Below are positions 8,368 through 17,525 of a stretch of 64,000 nucleotides of DNA, piece after piece. Source of the DNA: Clostridium acetobutylicum ATCC 824 (lineage in GTDB: Bacteria; Bacillota; Clostridia; Clostridiales; Clostridiaceae); the NCBI RefSeq assembly GCF_000008765.1, contig NC_003030.1, positions 654,001-718,000 of the forward strand. The letters are read 5' to 3'. Within the stretch, counting starts at the first letter, position 1, and each line of letters opens with the position of its first letter. The translations under genes and the position numbers were made by a program. A model generated the notes under the pieces. It was not told the origin of the DNA. It worked only from the letters and a program-made list of their open reading frames with translations, and did no database searches.

Positions 8368-9288
8368 TTGAAGGTTAATGTAAAGAAAATAGTTTTATAC
8401 CTTGTTGGAATTTGTTTAATTAGTTACGGAATAGCAATGGCATTATCTTTTAGACATGGTAGTTTATTAAAAATTGCCGATAAGGATTATAAAGTGAATG
8501 AGAGAAAAGAAATAAATACGAATGGTATTTCAAAAATATATGTGGATTCTTCAGCAGCTGATGTGTATGTTTCAAGGGGATATAAGGTTAATGTAACTGC
8601 TGAGGCTTTAGGAAACGTAAGCTCCACATCTAGCAATATACCTAAATTGGATTGCTATAAAGACGGAGATACTTTGTATATAAACTTTAAAAGAAAAGGA
8701 CCATCCATACACATATTTGATTTTACAAATAAATCGGATGTTAAATTAAATATTACTATTCCAGAAGCTTATAAAAGTGATATGGAGGTGGATTCTTCAG
8801 CAGGAGATACAAGTATAAAGGATTTAAATTTAAATAAAATGTATGCTAAATCAAGTGCAGGGAAAATGGAATTAGAAAATTTAAATATATCAGCAGAATT
8901 AACTTTAAAAGATAGTGCTGGAGATATAAACGGTAAAAGTATTGTATGCAAAACATCTACAATAGATGCTTCAGCAGGAAGTATAAAATTAGAAGAGTTT
9001 AGTGGTGATATTCAAGGAAAAAATTCAGCAGGAAATACTGATATAAGTTATAGTAAATTTAATAATAATATCGATTTTAAAAGTTCGGCAGGAAATATAA
9101 AATTAATAATTCCTAAGGATTCTAAGTTTAAGTTAGATGCGTATGCAAGTGCAGGAGACGTAGATTGCGATTTCCCTTTAAGTAGCAGCGGAGGCGGAGT
9201 AGAAAAAGAAGTAAAGGGAAGTGTCGGGGAAAGTAATAATGTTATTAAATTGAAAAATTCAGCAGGAAATATTGATATTGACAATTAA
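8368..9288 (+). CDS. DUF4097 (toastrack-like) repeat surface protein
   Basis: Product of about 306 residues with an N-terminal membrane anchor/signal (IVLYLVGICLISYGIAMAL), then a beta-solenoid-like region of DUF4097 type. The region carries about eight copies of a short SAG(D/N/K) turn (SSAGDTSIK, SSAGKMELE, DSAGDINGK, ASAGSIKLE, NSAGNTDIS, SSAGNIKLI, ASAGDVDCD, NSAGNIDID). I chose the TTG at 8368 because AGGAG at 8355 is eight bases away; the GTG at 8359 overlaps that site. Probably exported and attached to the outer face of the membrane. Related proteins (LiaX type) take part in sensing cell-envelope damage; that role is inferred from family and neighbours only. Confidence 0.85.
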   Translation: MKVNVKKIVLYLVGICLISYGIAMALSFRHGSLLKIADKDYKVNERKEINTNGISKIYVDSSAADVYVSRGYKVNVTAEALGNVSSTSSNIPKLDCYKDGDTLYINFKRKGPSIHIFDFTNKSDVKLNITIPEAYKSDMEVDSSAGDTSIKDLNLNKMYAKSSAGKMELENLNISAELTLKDSAGDINGKSIVCKTSTIDASAGSIKLEEFSGDIQGKNSAGNTDISYSKFNNNIDFKSSAGNIKLIIPKDSKFKLDAYASAGDVDCDFPLSSSGGGVEKEVKGSVGESNNVIKLKNSAGNIDIDN

Positions 9289-9298
9289 ATACAAGAAA

Positions 9299-9332
9299 AT
9301 AAAATGGAGTTTTAATAAAACTCTATTTTATT
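9299..9332 (+). terminator. Terminator of the PadR operon
   Basis: ATAAAATGGAGTTTTA pairs with TAAAACTCTATTTTAT with a short loop (one G-T pair) and a T-rich 3' side. It lies 11 bases after the DUF4097 stop. Confidence 0.75.
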
Positions 9333-9533
9333 TATGTCAAAGTGAGTTAACGTTCACATGTAATAGATTTATTTTAATATATACAGTATTTTGTATTTAA
9401 TACTTTAATTATAGCGATTATAAGCGTTTTACCAGTAAGAATATAATTTTACAATAGAGTAAAAGTTTAATATAATCTTTAAGTGTTAGGGAAAGTTTTG
9501 TTGTATTTAATGAAATTAGAAGGGGGGGTTATA

Positions 9534-10448
9534 ATGTCTAAAAAAAGACCATCAAAATTGATTGCGTTGTGCATAATTGCAGCTACCGCATCTATGTCTG
9601 TATTTAATAGTAATTTCGTAAAAGCAGATTCTGTAATGGGAGATGTATATGTTTCGACCAATAGAAGTTTTAATAATGATGGTACTTTAAATAGTCCTAC
9701 AACTTTTGAGGCTGCATTAACTAAGGTTGCTCCAGGTGGAGCCATATATGTTATGGGGGGAACTTACAATTACAATAATCAGATAACAATTCAAAGAGGC
9801 AATGACGGTCAAGTGGATAAATTTAAAAATATACAGCCATATAACAATGGTAAGGTAATTTCTTCATCTGAAACTTGTGGTAAGCCAAGTAAAGTTAGCA
9901 ACGATAGAGGACTTCAGGTTAATGGAGCTTATTGGCATATAAGGGGTATAGAAGTAAAAGGTGCTGTAGCTCCGGTTACTATAAAGGATTGTGTGGCATA
10001 TAACAACGGCGCAACTTCTAATGGCACATCTACAGCGTATAGTGATGGTAACGGATTTAAATTAGGCGGAGATAAAATAGCGGTAAGCCATGTTGTTAAA
10101 AATTGAGTTTCCTTCAATAATAAAAAGCATGGATTTACTTTCAATAGTAATGCGGGTTCAATAAGTTTAACTAATTGTACAGGTTATAACAATGGATCAA
10201 GTAAAAGGAGTAACTTTGCGTTTAATAACGGTACTGCTATTTTAACAAGCTGCTTGTCTTACAAAGCTTCTGCCAATGATAAAATAAGTGCTGATGCAAC
10301 TGTAAAATCAAATGTATTTTAGAGTGCAGATAAAATGAAAGGTACAACTTAAGTACTTTGCACAGATAAAGATTTTTTAAAGCTTAGTCCTACAAGTGAA
10401 TTTATTGGAGCAGGTGTATGGTGGAATAAAGGTAACAATATCAAATAG
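9534..10448 (+). pseudogene. Decayed secreted pectate lyase (PL9-like)
   Basis: From the ATG at 9534 (AGAAGGGGGGG ribosome site) a signal peptide (LIALCIIAATASMSVFNSNFVKA) and PL9-type sequence follow: STNRSFNNDGTLNSPTTFEA, GTYNYNNQITIQ, NGAYWHIRGIEVKGA, then DCVAYNNGATSNGTSTAYSD and GNGFKLGG. Reading in the same frame continues past three stops: TGA at 10104 (KN*VSFNNKKHGFTFN, where the family has Trp), TAG at 10321 (NVF*SADK, again expected Trp) and TAA at 10351. The frame closes with GVWWNKGNN and TAG at 10446. The part between GIEVKGA and TIKDCVAY seems shorter than in intact PL9 enzymes, suggesting an internal deletion. The product would have cleaved pectate; it is now broken. Frame is kept, so decay looks fairly recent. 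Confidence 0.8.
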
Positions 10449-10975
10449 TATTTTGGAAAATCGTTTAAAGGAAAATTTAATTTGGCATAAAGATAAATTT
10501 TATGTAACCTACTCAAATAATTATTTTACTAAAATAAATAAGAGAAGTCCAAGGTTATGATAGGTAAATGCTTTCAACAATGTGTATGAGGCAATAAGGG
10601 CAAATGGAATAATGGGGTTTTTGGTTTAAGGGCCTAAATAAAGAGAATTTAAGTGCAGAAGGTTTTAATGGATAGAGTACAGTTGTATCAGGCTAAGGGA
10701 AATAAATTATATATATTTATAAAAGGGTGAGTTATGGGCTTTATATAAATAAATTCGGTACAGAAAGCTAGGAATAGGGTGCCTAGAATTCTGTAAATAG
10801 AATTTATATATAATGTATATTAATACATTATATATACTGCTGTAAAATGCCTTTAGGCTTATAGCAAACATTTTAAGGTTAGCAAAATTATAATTGAGAT
10901 GAGAGATTATAGGGTAAGTATATCGGATACTTGGAAACAATACTTTTCTAAATTTTCCCCAAAAATATTAGAAAA
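10449..10975 (+). pseudogene. Remnant of a second, heavily decayed coding region
   Basis: No open frame of note, but protein-like stretches survive in shifting frames: ENRLKENLIWHKDKFYVTYS (about 10458-10520), then YINKFGTES and nearby pieces around 10690-10800 broken by stops where Trp would fit. The pieces look loosely like lectin or beta-propeller repeats of secreted proteins. I cannot name the family. Frameshifts and stops indicate an older loss than the neighbouring pectate lyase. Confidence 0.35.
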
Positions 10976-10977
10976 CT

Positions 10978-11020
10978 AAAAGCATACTACATGTGATTTT
11001 TATGTAGTATGCTTTTGTTT
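10978..11020. terminator. Bidirectional-looking hairpin terminator
   Basis: AAAAGCATACTACAT and ATGTAGTATGCTTTT form a perfect 15-bp stem with a 9-base loop, followed by GTTTT. It closes the decayed pectin region on the plus strand and lies 80 bases past the stop of the reverse-strand arabinanase gene. Confidence 0.85.
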
Positions 11021-11100
11021 TAAAGATTTCCTATAAGTTAGAAGAGAAGTTAAGAGTAAAAGGTGTGTAATATTGCTACCGCTATTATATATAAAATATT

Positions 11101-13131
11101 TTAATTAGGAATTAGTTCCCAGAGTTGTCCGTTACCACCCCAATAATTCCACTGACAAACATTGGCACCAGAATCTTTACTCATGTTATAGACGTCTAGG
11201 CAAGATTTGAAGTTTGAGGACTTAGTCAAAATAGCATATTTATTTTCGGAGACTTTTTGAATTTTAAATTTTTGCATATCACCATTCCAATAGCTCCATT
11301 CCTCGATATTAGATCCATTAGAGGATGAATTATTTGTAACATCAATACAGCTTTTGTAATTAGAAGCACCTGTTAATATGTGATAACATCCATCACTGTC
11401 AGATACTATTTTGAATTTTTGCGCATTATTGTTTAAAGGAGTCCATTGTCTTATATTAGTTCCATCAGTGTTTTGACCATTGGCAACATCCAAGTACATT
11501 CCGCTTAAAGAGCTTTTTATGTAGTAAGTGCCATCTAGCTTAGGTGAAGGATTTATTGTCGAGCCAGAAATTTTTGAACCCCAAATAGATTCGTTATTTG
11601 AACCTATTAACGAAAAGGTCATAGTATTTTTGTGAGAAGCTGATTCGTCATATTGTTTGAAGAATATACCCTTGTAGGTAATACCGCCAATTACCATGTT
11701 GCAATAGTAACTGCCTGACTTTTCTACCCAAGTTCCGGTGTAATCTCCAGAAATACTGCCATTAGCGTTTAATGAAACTTTAGATGTTTTTAACATTCCG
11801 GTTTTTGCTGTAGTTGCATTTAATCCGTGATTAATAAATTCATAAGTTCCAATAATGTCATTGCTTGAATAGCCAGACTTAGAAATTTGACTTCCTAAAT
11901 ATTCGTATACTGCTGTTACTGGCCAGCCATCTTCATTTAAAAATTGTTGATGCACTCTAATTTGATGTGCTTCAGTTCCGTTATTAAATCTTGTATGATA
12001 AATAAGGTATCTTTGTCCAGAGGTATCTATAATTGCTGAATTATGTCCTCCTGACATGTATCCTTTAGAGCTTAATTCTGAACCATTCACACTTGAAAGA
12101 GAAGAAAAATAGTAGTTTCCAAATAGCTTTATGCCTTTATTTGATTTATTATCATTAGCACTTGTACATATTGCAGGATTTCCTTTTGCATCTGTGTAAG
12201 GACCAGTTATGTTTTTGGATCTAAATAAACGAATATGGTATCCGCTAAAATTATCTGTAGCATCAAGTCCGCAGTAGGATTCGTATAAGTAATAGTAGTC
12301 TGTTGCTTTATCATACACAATATATGAACCTTCACCACAGGTTCCATAGCCTCCTGATATTTTTATACCAAGGTATTGATCAGAGGCGTTGGTTTTGGTG
12401 GAATAAGTGTATGAGTAATCTCTTAAACCTGTTGACTTATCTAATTTTAACATAAAAATACCACCAAACCATGAACCGTAGGAAAGCCATAGATTGCCTG
12501 ATTTATCATACTTTACACAAGGATCAATTGCGTTAGGTCCATAAGATGAATTCCAAGCTCCTTTTGATAAGTATCTACTGGCAACATTGTTTGTTCCTGT
12601 AACCTTTGAATAATCTGTTTGGCTAGCTAAAGAAGAATTAGTAAAGCCTGAGTAAACTATTGTTCCAGCGTATTTGTATGGCCCAGTTATATTATTAGAT
12701 GTTGCTAGAGCTATAGAAGAATAAAATTTGTCACCATTAACACTCATATATATACACCACTTCTTCATTTGTGGATTATATATAACATCAGGTGCCCATA
12801 GATTTCCGGTGATATCGTATGAATTACTGCCATGAGCAGCCCATTTGCCACCTACTGAGAAAATATTTGCATAATCATTGTTTATATTTGTTTGGAAGTA
12901 ATTCCAGGAGGCTAAATCAGAGGAAACTGCGTCTGCTCTGTGTGATCCAAAAAGATAATACTTTCCGCCAGCTTGTGCTATTGAAGGATCATGTACTGAA
13001 ACCCTTGATGTATTTAAGGCGGCTGCGAAAGCAGTAACCTCATTGCCAAAAGGAATTAGGTTTAATTGAGTTACAAAAGTTAAGGATAATCCTAAGGTAA
13101 TGGATATGATTTTTTTAAACTTATTTTTCAT
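11101..13131 (-). CDS. Secreted GH43 arabinanase with C-terminal ricin-type lectin domain
   Basis: Product of 676 residues. Signal peptide at 1-36 (IISITLGLSLTFVTQLNLIP ... AFAA). GH43 five-bladed propeller at about 40-410 with the three catalytic acids in HDPSIAQAGGKYYLFGSH (Asp base), GPNAIDPCVKYDKSGNLW (Asp) and GEGSYIVYDKATDYYYLYES (Glu acid). A GH43-associated C-terminal beta domain follows (about 430-525), then a ricin B-type trefoil (CBM13) from about 535 with three QXW-type repeats (QKFKI, QKFKI, QLWELIPN). Likely endo-1,5-alpha-L-arabinanase acting outside the cell on arabinan side chains of pectin. It fits the neighbouring decayed pectate lyase. The ribosome site is unusually far from the ATG with a hairpin between them (see separate entry). 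Confidence 0.92.
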   Translation of the reverse strand: MKNKFKKIISITLGLSLTFVTQLNLIPFGNEVTAFAAALNTSRVSVHDPSIAQAGGKYYLFGSHRADAVSSDLASWNYFQTNINNDYANIFSVGGKWAAHGSNSYDITGNLWAPDVIYNPQMKKWCIYMSVNGDKFYSSIALATSNNITGPYKYAGTIVYSGFTNSSLASQTDYSKVTGTNNVASRYLSKGAWNSSYGPNAIDPCVKYDKSGNLWLSYGSWFGGIFMLKLDKSTGLRDYSYTYSTKTNASDQYLGIKISGGYGTCGEGSYIVYDKATDYYYLYESYCGLDATDNFSGYHIRLFRSKNITGPYTDAKGNPAICTSANDNKSNKGIKLFGNYYFSSLSSVNGSELSSKGYMSGGHNSAIIDTSGQRYLIYHTRFNNGTEAHQIRVHQQFLNEDGWPVTAVYEYLGSQISKSGYSSNDIIGTYEFINHGLNATTAKTGMLKTSKVSLNANGSISGDYTGTWVEKSGSYYCNMVIGGITYKGIFFKQYDESASHKNTMTFSLIGSNNESIWGSKISGSTINPSPKLDGTYYIKSSLSGMYLDVANGQNTDGTNIRQWTPLNNNAQKFKIVSDSDGCYHILTGASNYKSCIDVTNNSSSNGSNIEEWSYWNGDMQKFKIQKVSENKYAILTKSSNFKSCLDVYNMSKDSGANVCQWNYWGGNGQLWELIPN

Positions 13132-13138
13132 TGCTATT

Positions 13139-13165
13139 CGATATAAAAATATATCGTTCCCTCCC
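13139..13165 (-). promoter_or_regulatory. Ribosome site separated from start by a hairpin (arabinanase)
   Basis: On the reverse strand GGGAGGGAA (13157-13165) is followed by the perfect hairpin CGATATA-TTTT-TATATCG (13139-13156), then seven bases and the ATG. Linear spacing would be about 25 bases, too long for normal initiation. Folding of the hairpin would bring the site to about seven bases. No better start codon lies between. Confidence 0.55.
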
Positions 13166-13303
13166 TTAAATTATTTTATGGAATAAGTTCTTTTCTAGCC
13201 TCCTTTATAAATTATTTCTAACATTAACCATAAATAAGGTTAATGCATTTGGAAAATTTTTTGTTTACTATTTTGCTTGTTATATTAATTCATTGTATTT
13301 GTA

Positions 13304-13332
13304 ATTTTAAAATGAAAAAGAGTATATGTCAA
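13304..13332 (-). promoter_or_regulatory. Sigma-A type promoter of the arabinanase gene
   Basis: On the reverse strand TTGACA (13327-13332), a 17-base spacer and TAAAAT (13304-13309). This would start transcription near 13297 and give a leader of about 165 bases. The rest of the gap between this gene and metH (13333-13502) shows nothing I can identify. Confidence 0.7.
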
Positions 13333-13502
13333 TGTTTGCATCGATAAGTGAATTTAATTAATATTTGTAAATAGGAGAATAGCACGCAATAAATCAAGGG
13401 CAATATTAAAAATATATATTTACTATTATTGATGCTTATGTGTTTTTAAAATTGACTAGGGGATGAATTATAGAAAATAAGAGTAATTTATTAGTGCATA
13501 AT

Positions 13503-13538
13503 AAAAATAGTGGAAGCTAAAATGGCTTCCACTATTTT
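13503..13538 (-). terminator. Intrinsic terminator of metH
   Basis: AAAAATAGTGGAAGC and GCTTCCACTATTTTT form a 15-bp stem with a 6-base loop; reading the reverse strand a run of T (CTATTTTTATT) follows. It begins right at the metH stop codon. Confidence 0.85.
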
Positions 13539-16500
13539 TATAACAGAGTATCTAATAATTTTTTTATTTCATTAATGTCTTTATTACTTCGAACAGCATA
13601 GTCCTCAAGTTGATCTTTTCCTATTTTATTTATATTAAAGTATTTTGCTCGTTCATTTGCAAAATACAAACCGCATACACTTGAAGTTGGATTCATCATA
13701 TAACTTTCCGTCAATTCCACTCCTATTGAAGTTTTACCTAAAAGTAAATCAAATAACTTTGCTTTTTCAGAGTGATCGGGAATAGAAGGATATCCAATAG
13801 CTGGTTTTATCCCTCTGTAACTTCCTTTAAGAAGTTTTTCTAAGGATAAGTTTTCATCTTGAGAGTATCCCCAGTATTCTTTTCTTACCCTTAGGTGAAG
13901 AAGTTCTGAAAAGGCCTCTGCAAGTCTATCGCATATAAGTTTAAGCATAGTAGCTCCATAATCGTCGCATTTTTTCTTTAATTTATCGGAATATTCCTTT
14001 GCACCTATTCCAGCAGTTACAATAAAACCACCTATATAATCTTTGATGCCAATACCCTTTGGAGCGATATAATCAGATAGAGCTTTATAATCGCTGTCTT
14101 TAAGTATCTGCTGCTGACGAAGAGTATTTATGGTTACAGTTCCTTTATCAGTGTAGATTTCTATATCATCATTAACAGAATTAGCTGGGAATATTCCAAA
14201 AACTCCATTACAAGTGATTAAATTTTCTTTTTGCAATAAATCAAGCATTTCATTGGCATCCTTAAAGAGTTTTTGAGCTTCAGCTCCGTATTTAGGATCT
14301 TTCATTATTTTGGGGTAATTCATTCCCATATCCCAAGACGTAAAGAAGAAAGTCCAATCTATATACTTTCTTAATTCATTTATAGGTACAGCTTGTAATT
14401 TTTTTATACCGACAAATTTAGGTTCAGTTATTTTAGTTTTATTCCAGTCAATAGTAAATCTGTTTTTTCTTGCGTTTTGAATGGAGATAAGTTCAATCTT
14501 ATTAGTAGAGAAGGTCTCTCTTATTTTAGAATACTCTTCATTTAATTTTTCTAAGAAAGTAAATTTGTTTTCACTCATTAGATTTTTGGCTACGGTAACA
14601 GCATCTGAAGCATCAGTACTGTGTACTACATATTTATATTTCGTAGCTAGTTTTAAAGCTGTGTGAGTTTTTGAGGTAGCAGCACCACCCACCATAAGTG
14701 GTATATCAAAATTAAGCCTTTTCATTTCTTCAGCTACATAAGCCATTTCATTAAGAGAAGGTGTAATTAAACCACTTAAAGCAATGATATCTGCATTTTC
14801 ACGTTTTGCCGTTTCAAGTATGGTTTCAGGGGGAACCATTACTCCTAAATCTATAACTTCAAAATTGTTGCAGGAAAGAACTACAGATACGATATTTTTG
14901 CCTATGTCATGAACATCGCCTTTAACAGTTGCAAATACAACCTTACCAGCACTTTTATTGTGATTTTTAGACTTTTCTTCGTTTATATAGGGAAGAAGAC
15001 ATTCAACAGCCTTTTTCATAACTCTAGCACTTTTTACTACTTGAGGAAGAAACATTTTTCCCTCTCCAAAAAGTTTACCCACTTTTTTCATTCCATTCAT
15101 TAAAGGAACCTCTATAATTTCAAGTGCATTTGTATACTCTTTTCTTGCTTCTTCTATATCTTCTTCAATAAATTCAACATTTCCTTTAACTAAAGCATAA
15201 CTCAACCTTTCACTTGGGCTTTTTTGTCGCCATTCATCCTCGTGCTTTTCTAAGGTTTCAGTCGTCTTTTTATACGTTTGAGCAAATTCTAGTAATGATT
15301 CAGAAGCGTTAGATGATTTATTTAGTACAACATTCTCAACCTTTTCGAGAAGATCCTTATCTATATCGTCATATAAATCAATCATTGCTGGATTAACAAT
15401 ACCCATATCCATTCCAGCGTTTATTGCATGGTAAAGGAAAACAGAATGCATAGCTCTTCTTATTGCGTCATTACCCCTAAAAGAAAAGGAGAGGTTGCTA
15501 ACTCCACCGCTGACTTTAGCGTATGGTAGATTCTCTTTTATCCATTTAACAGCTTTTATGTAATTAACTGCATAGTTGTCATGTTCTTCAATTCCTGTCG
15601 CTATAGATAGTATATTTGGATCAAATATTATATTTTCAGGTGGAAACTCAACTTTTTCTGTGAGAATAGTATAAGCTCTCTTGCAGATTTCAATTTTTCT
15701 TTCATAAGTAGCTGCTTGACCTTCTTCGTCAAAGGCCATTACAACTACGCCAGCGCCAAAGTTCTTTATAAATTTTGCCTCTTCAATGAACTTTTCTTCT
15801 CCAACCTTAAGACTTATGGAATTTACTATGGCTTTACCTTGAATAGACTTTAATCCAACTTTTAAAACTTCAAAATTAGAGGAGTCTATCATAACTGGAA
15901 CTTTTGATATTTCAGGTTCACTTGCAATAAGTCTTAAAAATGTTTCCATTTCAGAGCGAGCATCTAAAAGTGCATCATCAAAATTTATATCTATAATTTG
16001 GGCACCATTTTCAACCTGATGTCTTGCAATGGTTAGAGCCTCCTCATAATTTTTTTCACGTATAAGCCTTGCGAATTTTCTTGAGCCCGCTACATTTGTT
16101 CTTTCGCCTATATTTATGAAGTTACTGTTCTTATCAATTTTTATGTTTTCTAGTCCGCTGTAAATTGTTTTGGGTTCCAAGTTTGGAACTTTTCTTGGAG
16201 AAATGCCTTTAACTACGCTGCTTATTGCTCTTATATGTTCTGGTGTAGTGCCACAGCAGCCTCCAACTATATTTAAATGTCCTTCAAGTGCTAATTTTTT
16301 TACAATGCTAGCAGTTTCCTCTGGCAGTTCTTCATATTCACCAAGGGAGTTTGGAAGTCCTGCGTTTGGATGAAAGGATATATATCTATTTTGTGTTTCA
16401 GAGAGTCTTTTTATAAAAGGTATAAGTTCTTCAGCACCAAAGGAACAATTAAGCCCTATAGCAATTATATTTTCGTTTTTTAAACTTTCTGCAAAAGCGT

Positions 16501-17176
16501 CAAGAGTTTGACCGGATAATATTCTTCCACTTTTATCAGCTATTGTCCCTGAAATTATAATAGGAAGTTTTATTTTTTTATTTTCAAATACTGTTTCTGC
16601 TGCAAAGATTGCTGCTCTAGCGTTTAAAGTATCAAATATAGTTTCAATTAAAAGAAGGTCTACACCTCCATCTATTAGAGCCTCTATTTGATGTTTATAG
16701 GCATTACATAGCTCATCAAAGGTTACATTTCTAAAACCAGGATTTTCAACATCTGGAGATAGAGAAGCAGTTCTATTTGTAGGCCCAATAGAACCAGCAG
16801 CAAATCTAGGCTTATTAGGATTTAGTTTTGTGTAGTAAGTACAAGCTTCCTTTGCGAGTTTTGCCCCCTTAAAATTAATATCATATATTTTATCTTGCAT
16901 ATTATAATCTTTTTGTGATATTTCAGTAGCGTTAAAAGTGTTTGTTTCTATTATATCTGCGCCAGCTTCAAGGTATCTCTTGTGGATTTCTTTTATTATT
17001 TCTGGCTTGGTTAAATTTAAAACATCATTGTTTCCTTTTTGATTGGAATGACATGTACAAGATAAGGAACCTTTAAAGTCGCCTTCATCTAGATTAAAGG
17101 ATTGAATACATGTTCCCATAGCACCATCTAAAACTAAAATTTTGTTATTTAACAAATTCTTTAGTGAAGAATTCAT
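13538..17176 (-). CDS. metH: Cobalamin-dependent methionine synthase, full length
   Basis: Product of 1212 residues with all four modules of long MetH. The homocysteine-binding module (about 1-310) has [10 protein letters not shown] and the zinc cysteines in GLNCSFG and [10 protein letters not shown]. The methyltetrahydrofolate module (about 330-610) has [18 protein letters not shown]. The B12 module (about 640-860) has the cap helices and DVHDIGKN, whose His ligates cobalt. The C-terminal reactivation module (about 880-1200) binds SAM ([34 protein letters not shown]). It transfers methyl from methyltetrahydrofolate to homocysteine. Ribosome site AAGGGGGC precedes the ATG, and a SAM riboswitch and strong promoter lie upstream. 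Its cofactor need links it to the cobalamin genes at 22.3-24.8 kb. Confidence 0.97.
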   Translation of the reverse strand: MNSSLKNLLNNKILVLDGAMGTCIQSFNLDEGDFKGSLSCTCHSNQKGNNDVLNLTKPEIIKEIHKRYLEAGADIIETNTFNATEISQKDYNMQDKIYDINFKGAKLAKEACTYYTKLNPNKPRFAAGSIGPTNRTASLSPDVENPGFRNVTFDELCNAYKHQIEALIDGGVDLLLIETIFDTLNARAAIFAAETVFENKKIKLPIIISGTIADKSGRILSGQTLDAFAESLKNENIIAIGLNCSFGAEELIPFIKRLSETQNRYISFHPNAGLPNSLGEYEELPEETASIVKKLALEGHLNIVGGCCGTTPEHIRAISSVVKGISPRKVPNLEPKTIYSGLENIKIDKNSNFINIGERTNVAGSRKFARLIREKNYEEALTIARHQVENGAQIIDINFDDALLDARSEMETFLRLIASEPEISKVPVMIDSSNFEVLKVGLKSIQGKAIVNSISLKVGEEKFIEEAKFIKNFGAGVVVMAFDEEGQAATYERKIEICKRAYTILTEKVEFPPENIIFDPNILSIATGIEEHDNYAVNYIKAVKWIKENLPYAKVSGGVSNLSFSFRGNDAIRRAMHSVFLYHAINAGMDMGIVNPAMIDLYDDIDKDLLEKVENVVLNKSSNASESLLEFAQTYKKTTETLEKHEDEWRQKSPSERLSYALVKGNVEFIEEDIEEARKEYTNALEIIEVPLMNGMKKVGKLFGEGKMFLPQVVKSARVMKKAVECLLPYINEEKSKNHNKSAGKVVFATVKGDVHDIGKNIVSVVLSCNNFEVIDLGVMVPPETILETAKRENADIIALSGLITPSLNEMAYVAEEMKRLNFDIPLMVGGAATSKTHTALKLATKYKYVVHSTDASDAVTVAKNLMSENKFTFLEKLNEEYSKIRETFSTNKIELISIQNARKNRFTIDWNKTKITEPKFVGIKKLQAVPINELRKYIDWTFFFTSWDMGMNYPKIMKDPKYGAEAQKLFKDANEMLDLLQKENLITCNGVFGIFPANSVNDDIEIYTDKGTVTINTLRQQQILKDSDYKALSDYIAPKGIGIKDYIGGFIVTAGIGAKEYSDKLKKKCDDYGATMLKLICDRLAEAFSELLHLRVRKEYWGYSQDENLSLEKLLKGSYRGIKPAIGYPSIPDHSEKAKLFDLLLGKTSIGVELTESYMMNPTSSVCGLYFANERAKYFNINKIGKDQLEDYAVRSNKDINEIKKLLDTLL

Positions 17177-17207
17177 AAGTTAGCCCCCTTAAAAAATAGG
17201 ATAAAAT

Positions 17208-17355
17208 AAAAAGCCCTTGGAAATAACCTCGGGCTTTACATTCGCGATTATTCTCATCTATCAGCGTTTGCTGCAGGATTTAGCACCACATATATTAAAA
17301 AATATACTGGTTGCCGGGTTTCAAAGGGCCAGTCCCTCCACCACTCTTGATAAGA
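17208..17355 (-). promoter_or_regulatory. SAM-I (S-box) riboswitch with terminator, controls metH
   Basis: Reading the reverse strand from 17355: CTTATCAAGAGTGGTGGAGG, GACTGGCCC, the GAAACCCGGCAACC core, GTGGTGC, the TCCTGCAGC stretch and GATGAGAA, which are the conserved SAM-I elements in order. The aptamer covers about 17250-17355. It is followed by the terminator stem AAAGCCCGAGG / CCAAGGGCTTT with T run (17208-17237). High SAM is expected to stop transcription before metH. Confidence 0.97.
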
Positions 17356-17377
17356 TTTTTACATTAAATTTGTTTTT

Positions 17378-17406
17378 ATTATATTAGTTAAATTAAAAAA
17401 TGTCAA
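17378..17406 (-). promoter_or_regulatory. Sigma-A promoter of the SAM-riboswitch/metH transcript
   Basis: On the reverse strand TTGACA (17401-17406), 17-base spacer, TATAAT (17378-17383): both hexamers match the consensus exactly. The start would fall near 17371, about 15 bases before the aptamer. Confidence 0.85.
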
Positions 17407-17525
17407 TACAGTAATTTTACAATAATAAATACATATATTTATTATAGATATTTCATTTATCCAGTTAAGACTTTAGGAAAATTACTTTATAAATTGGATG
17501 TTATAAAATGATTGGAGGTGCATTC

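Noticed and set aside
9483-10106. Intact 207-residue gene for a pectate-lyase-like protein
   Set aside because: The sequence after the TGA continues as family-like protein in the same frame, so this is the front of a pseudogene; the start belongs at 9534.
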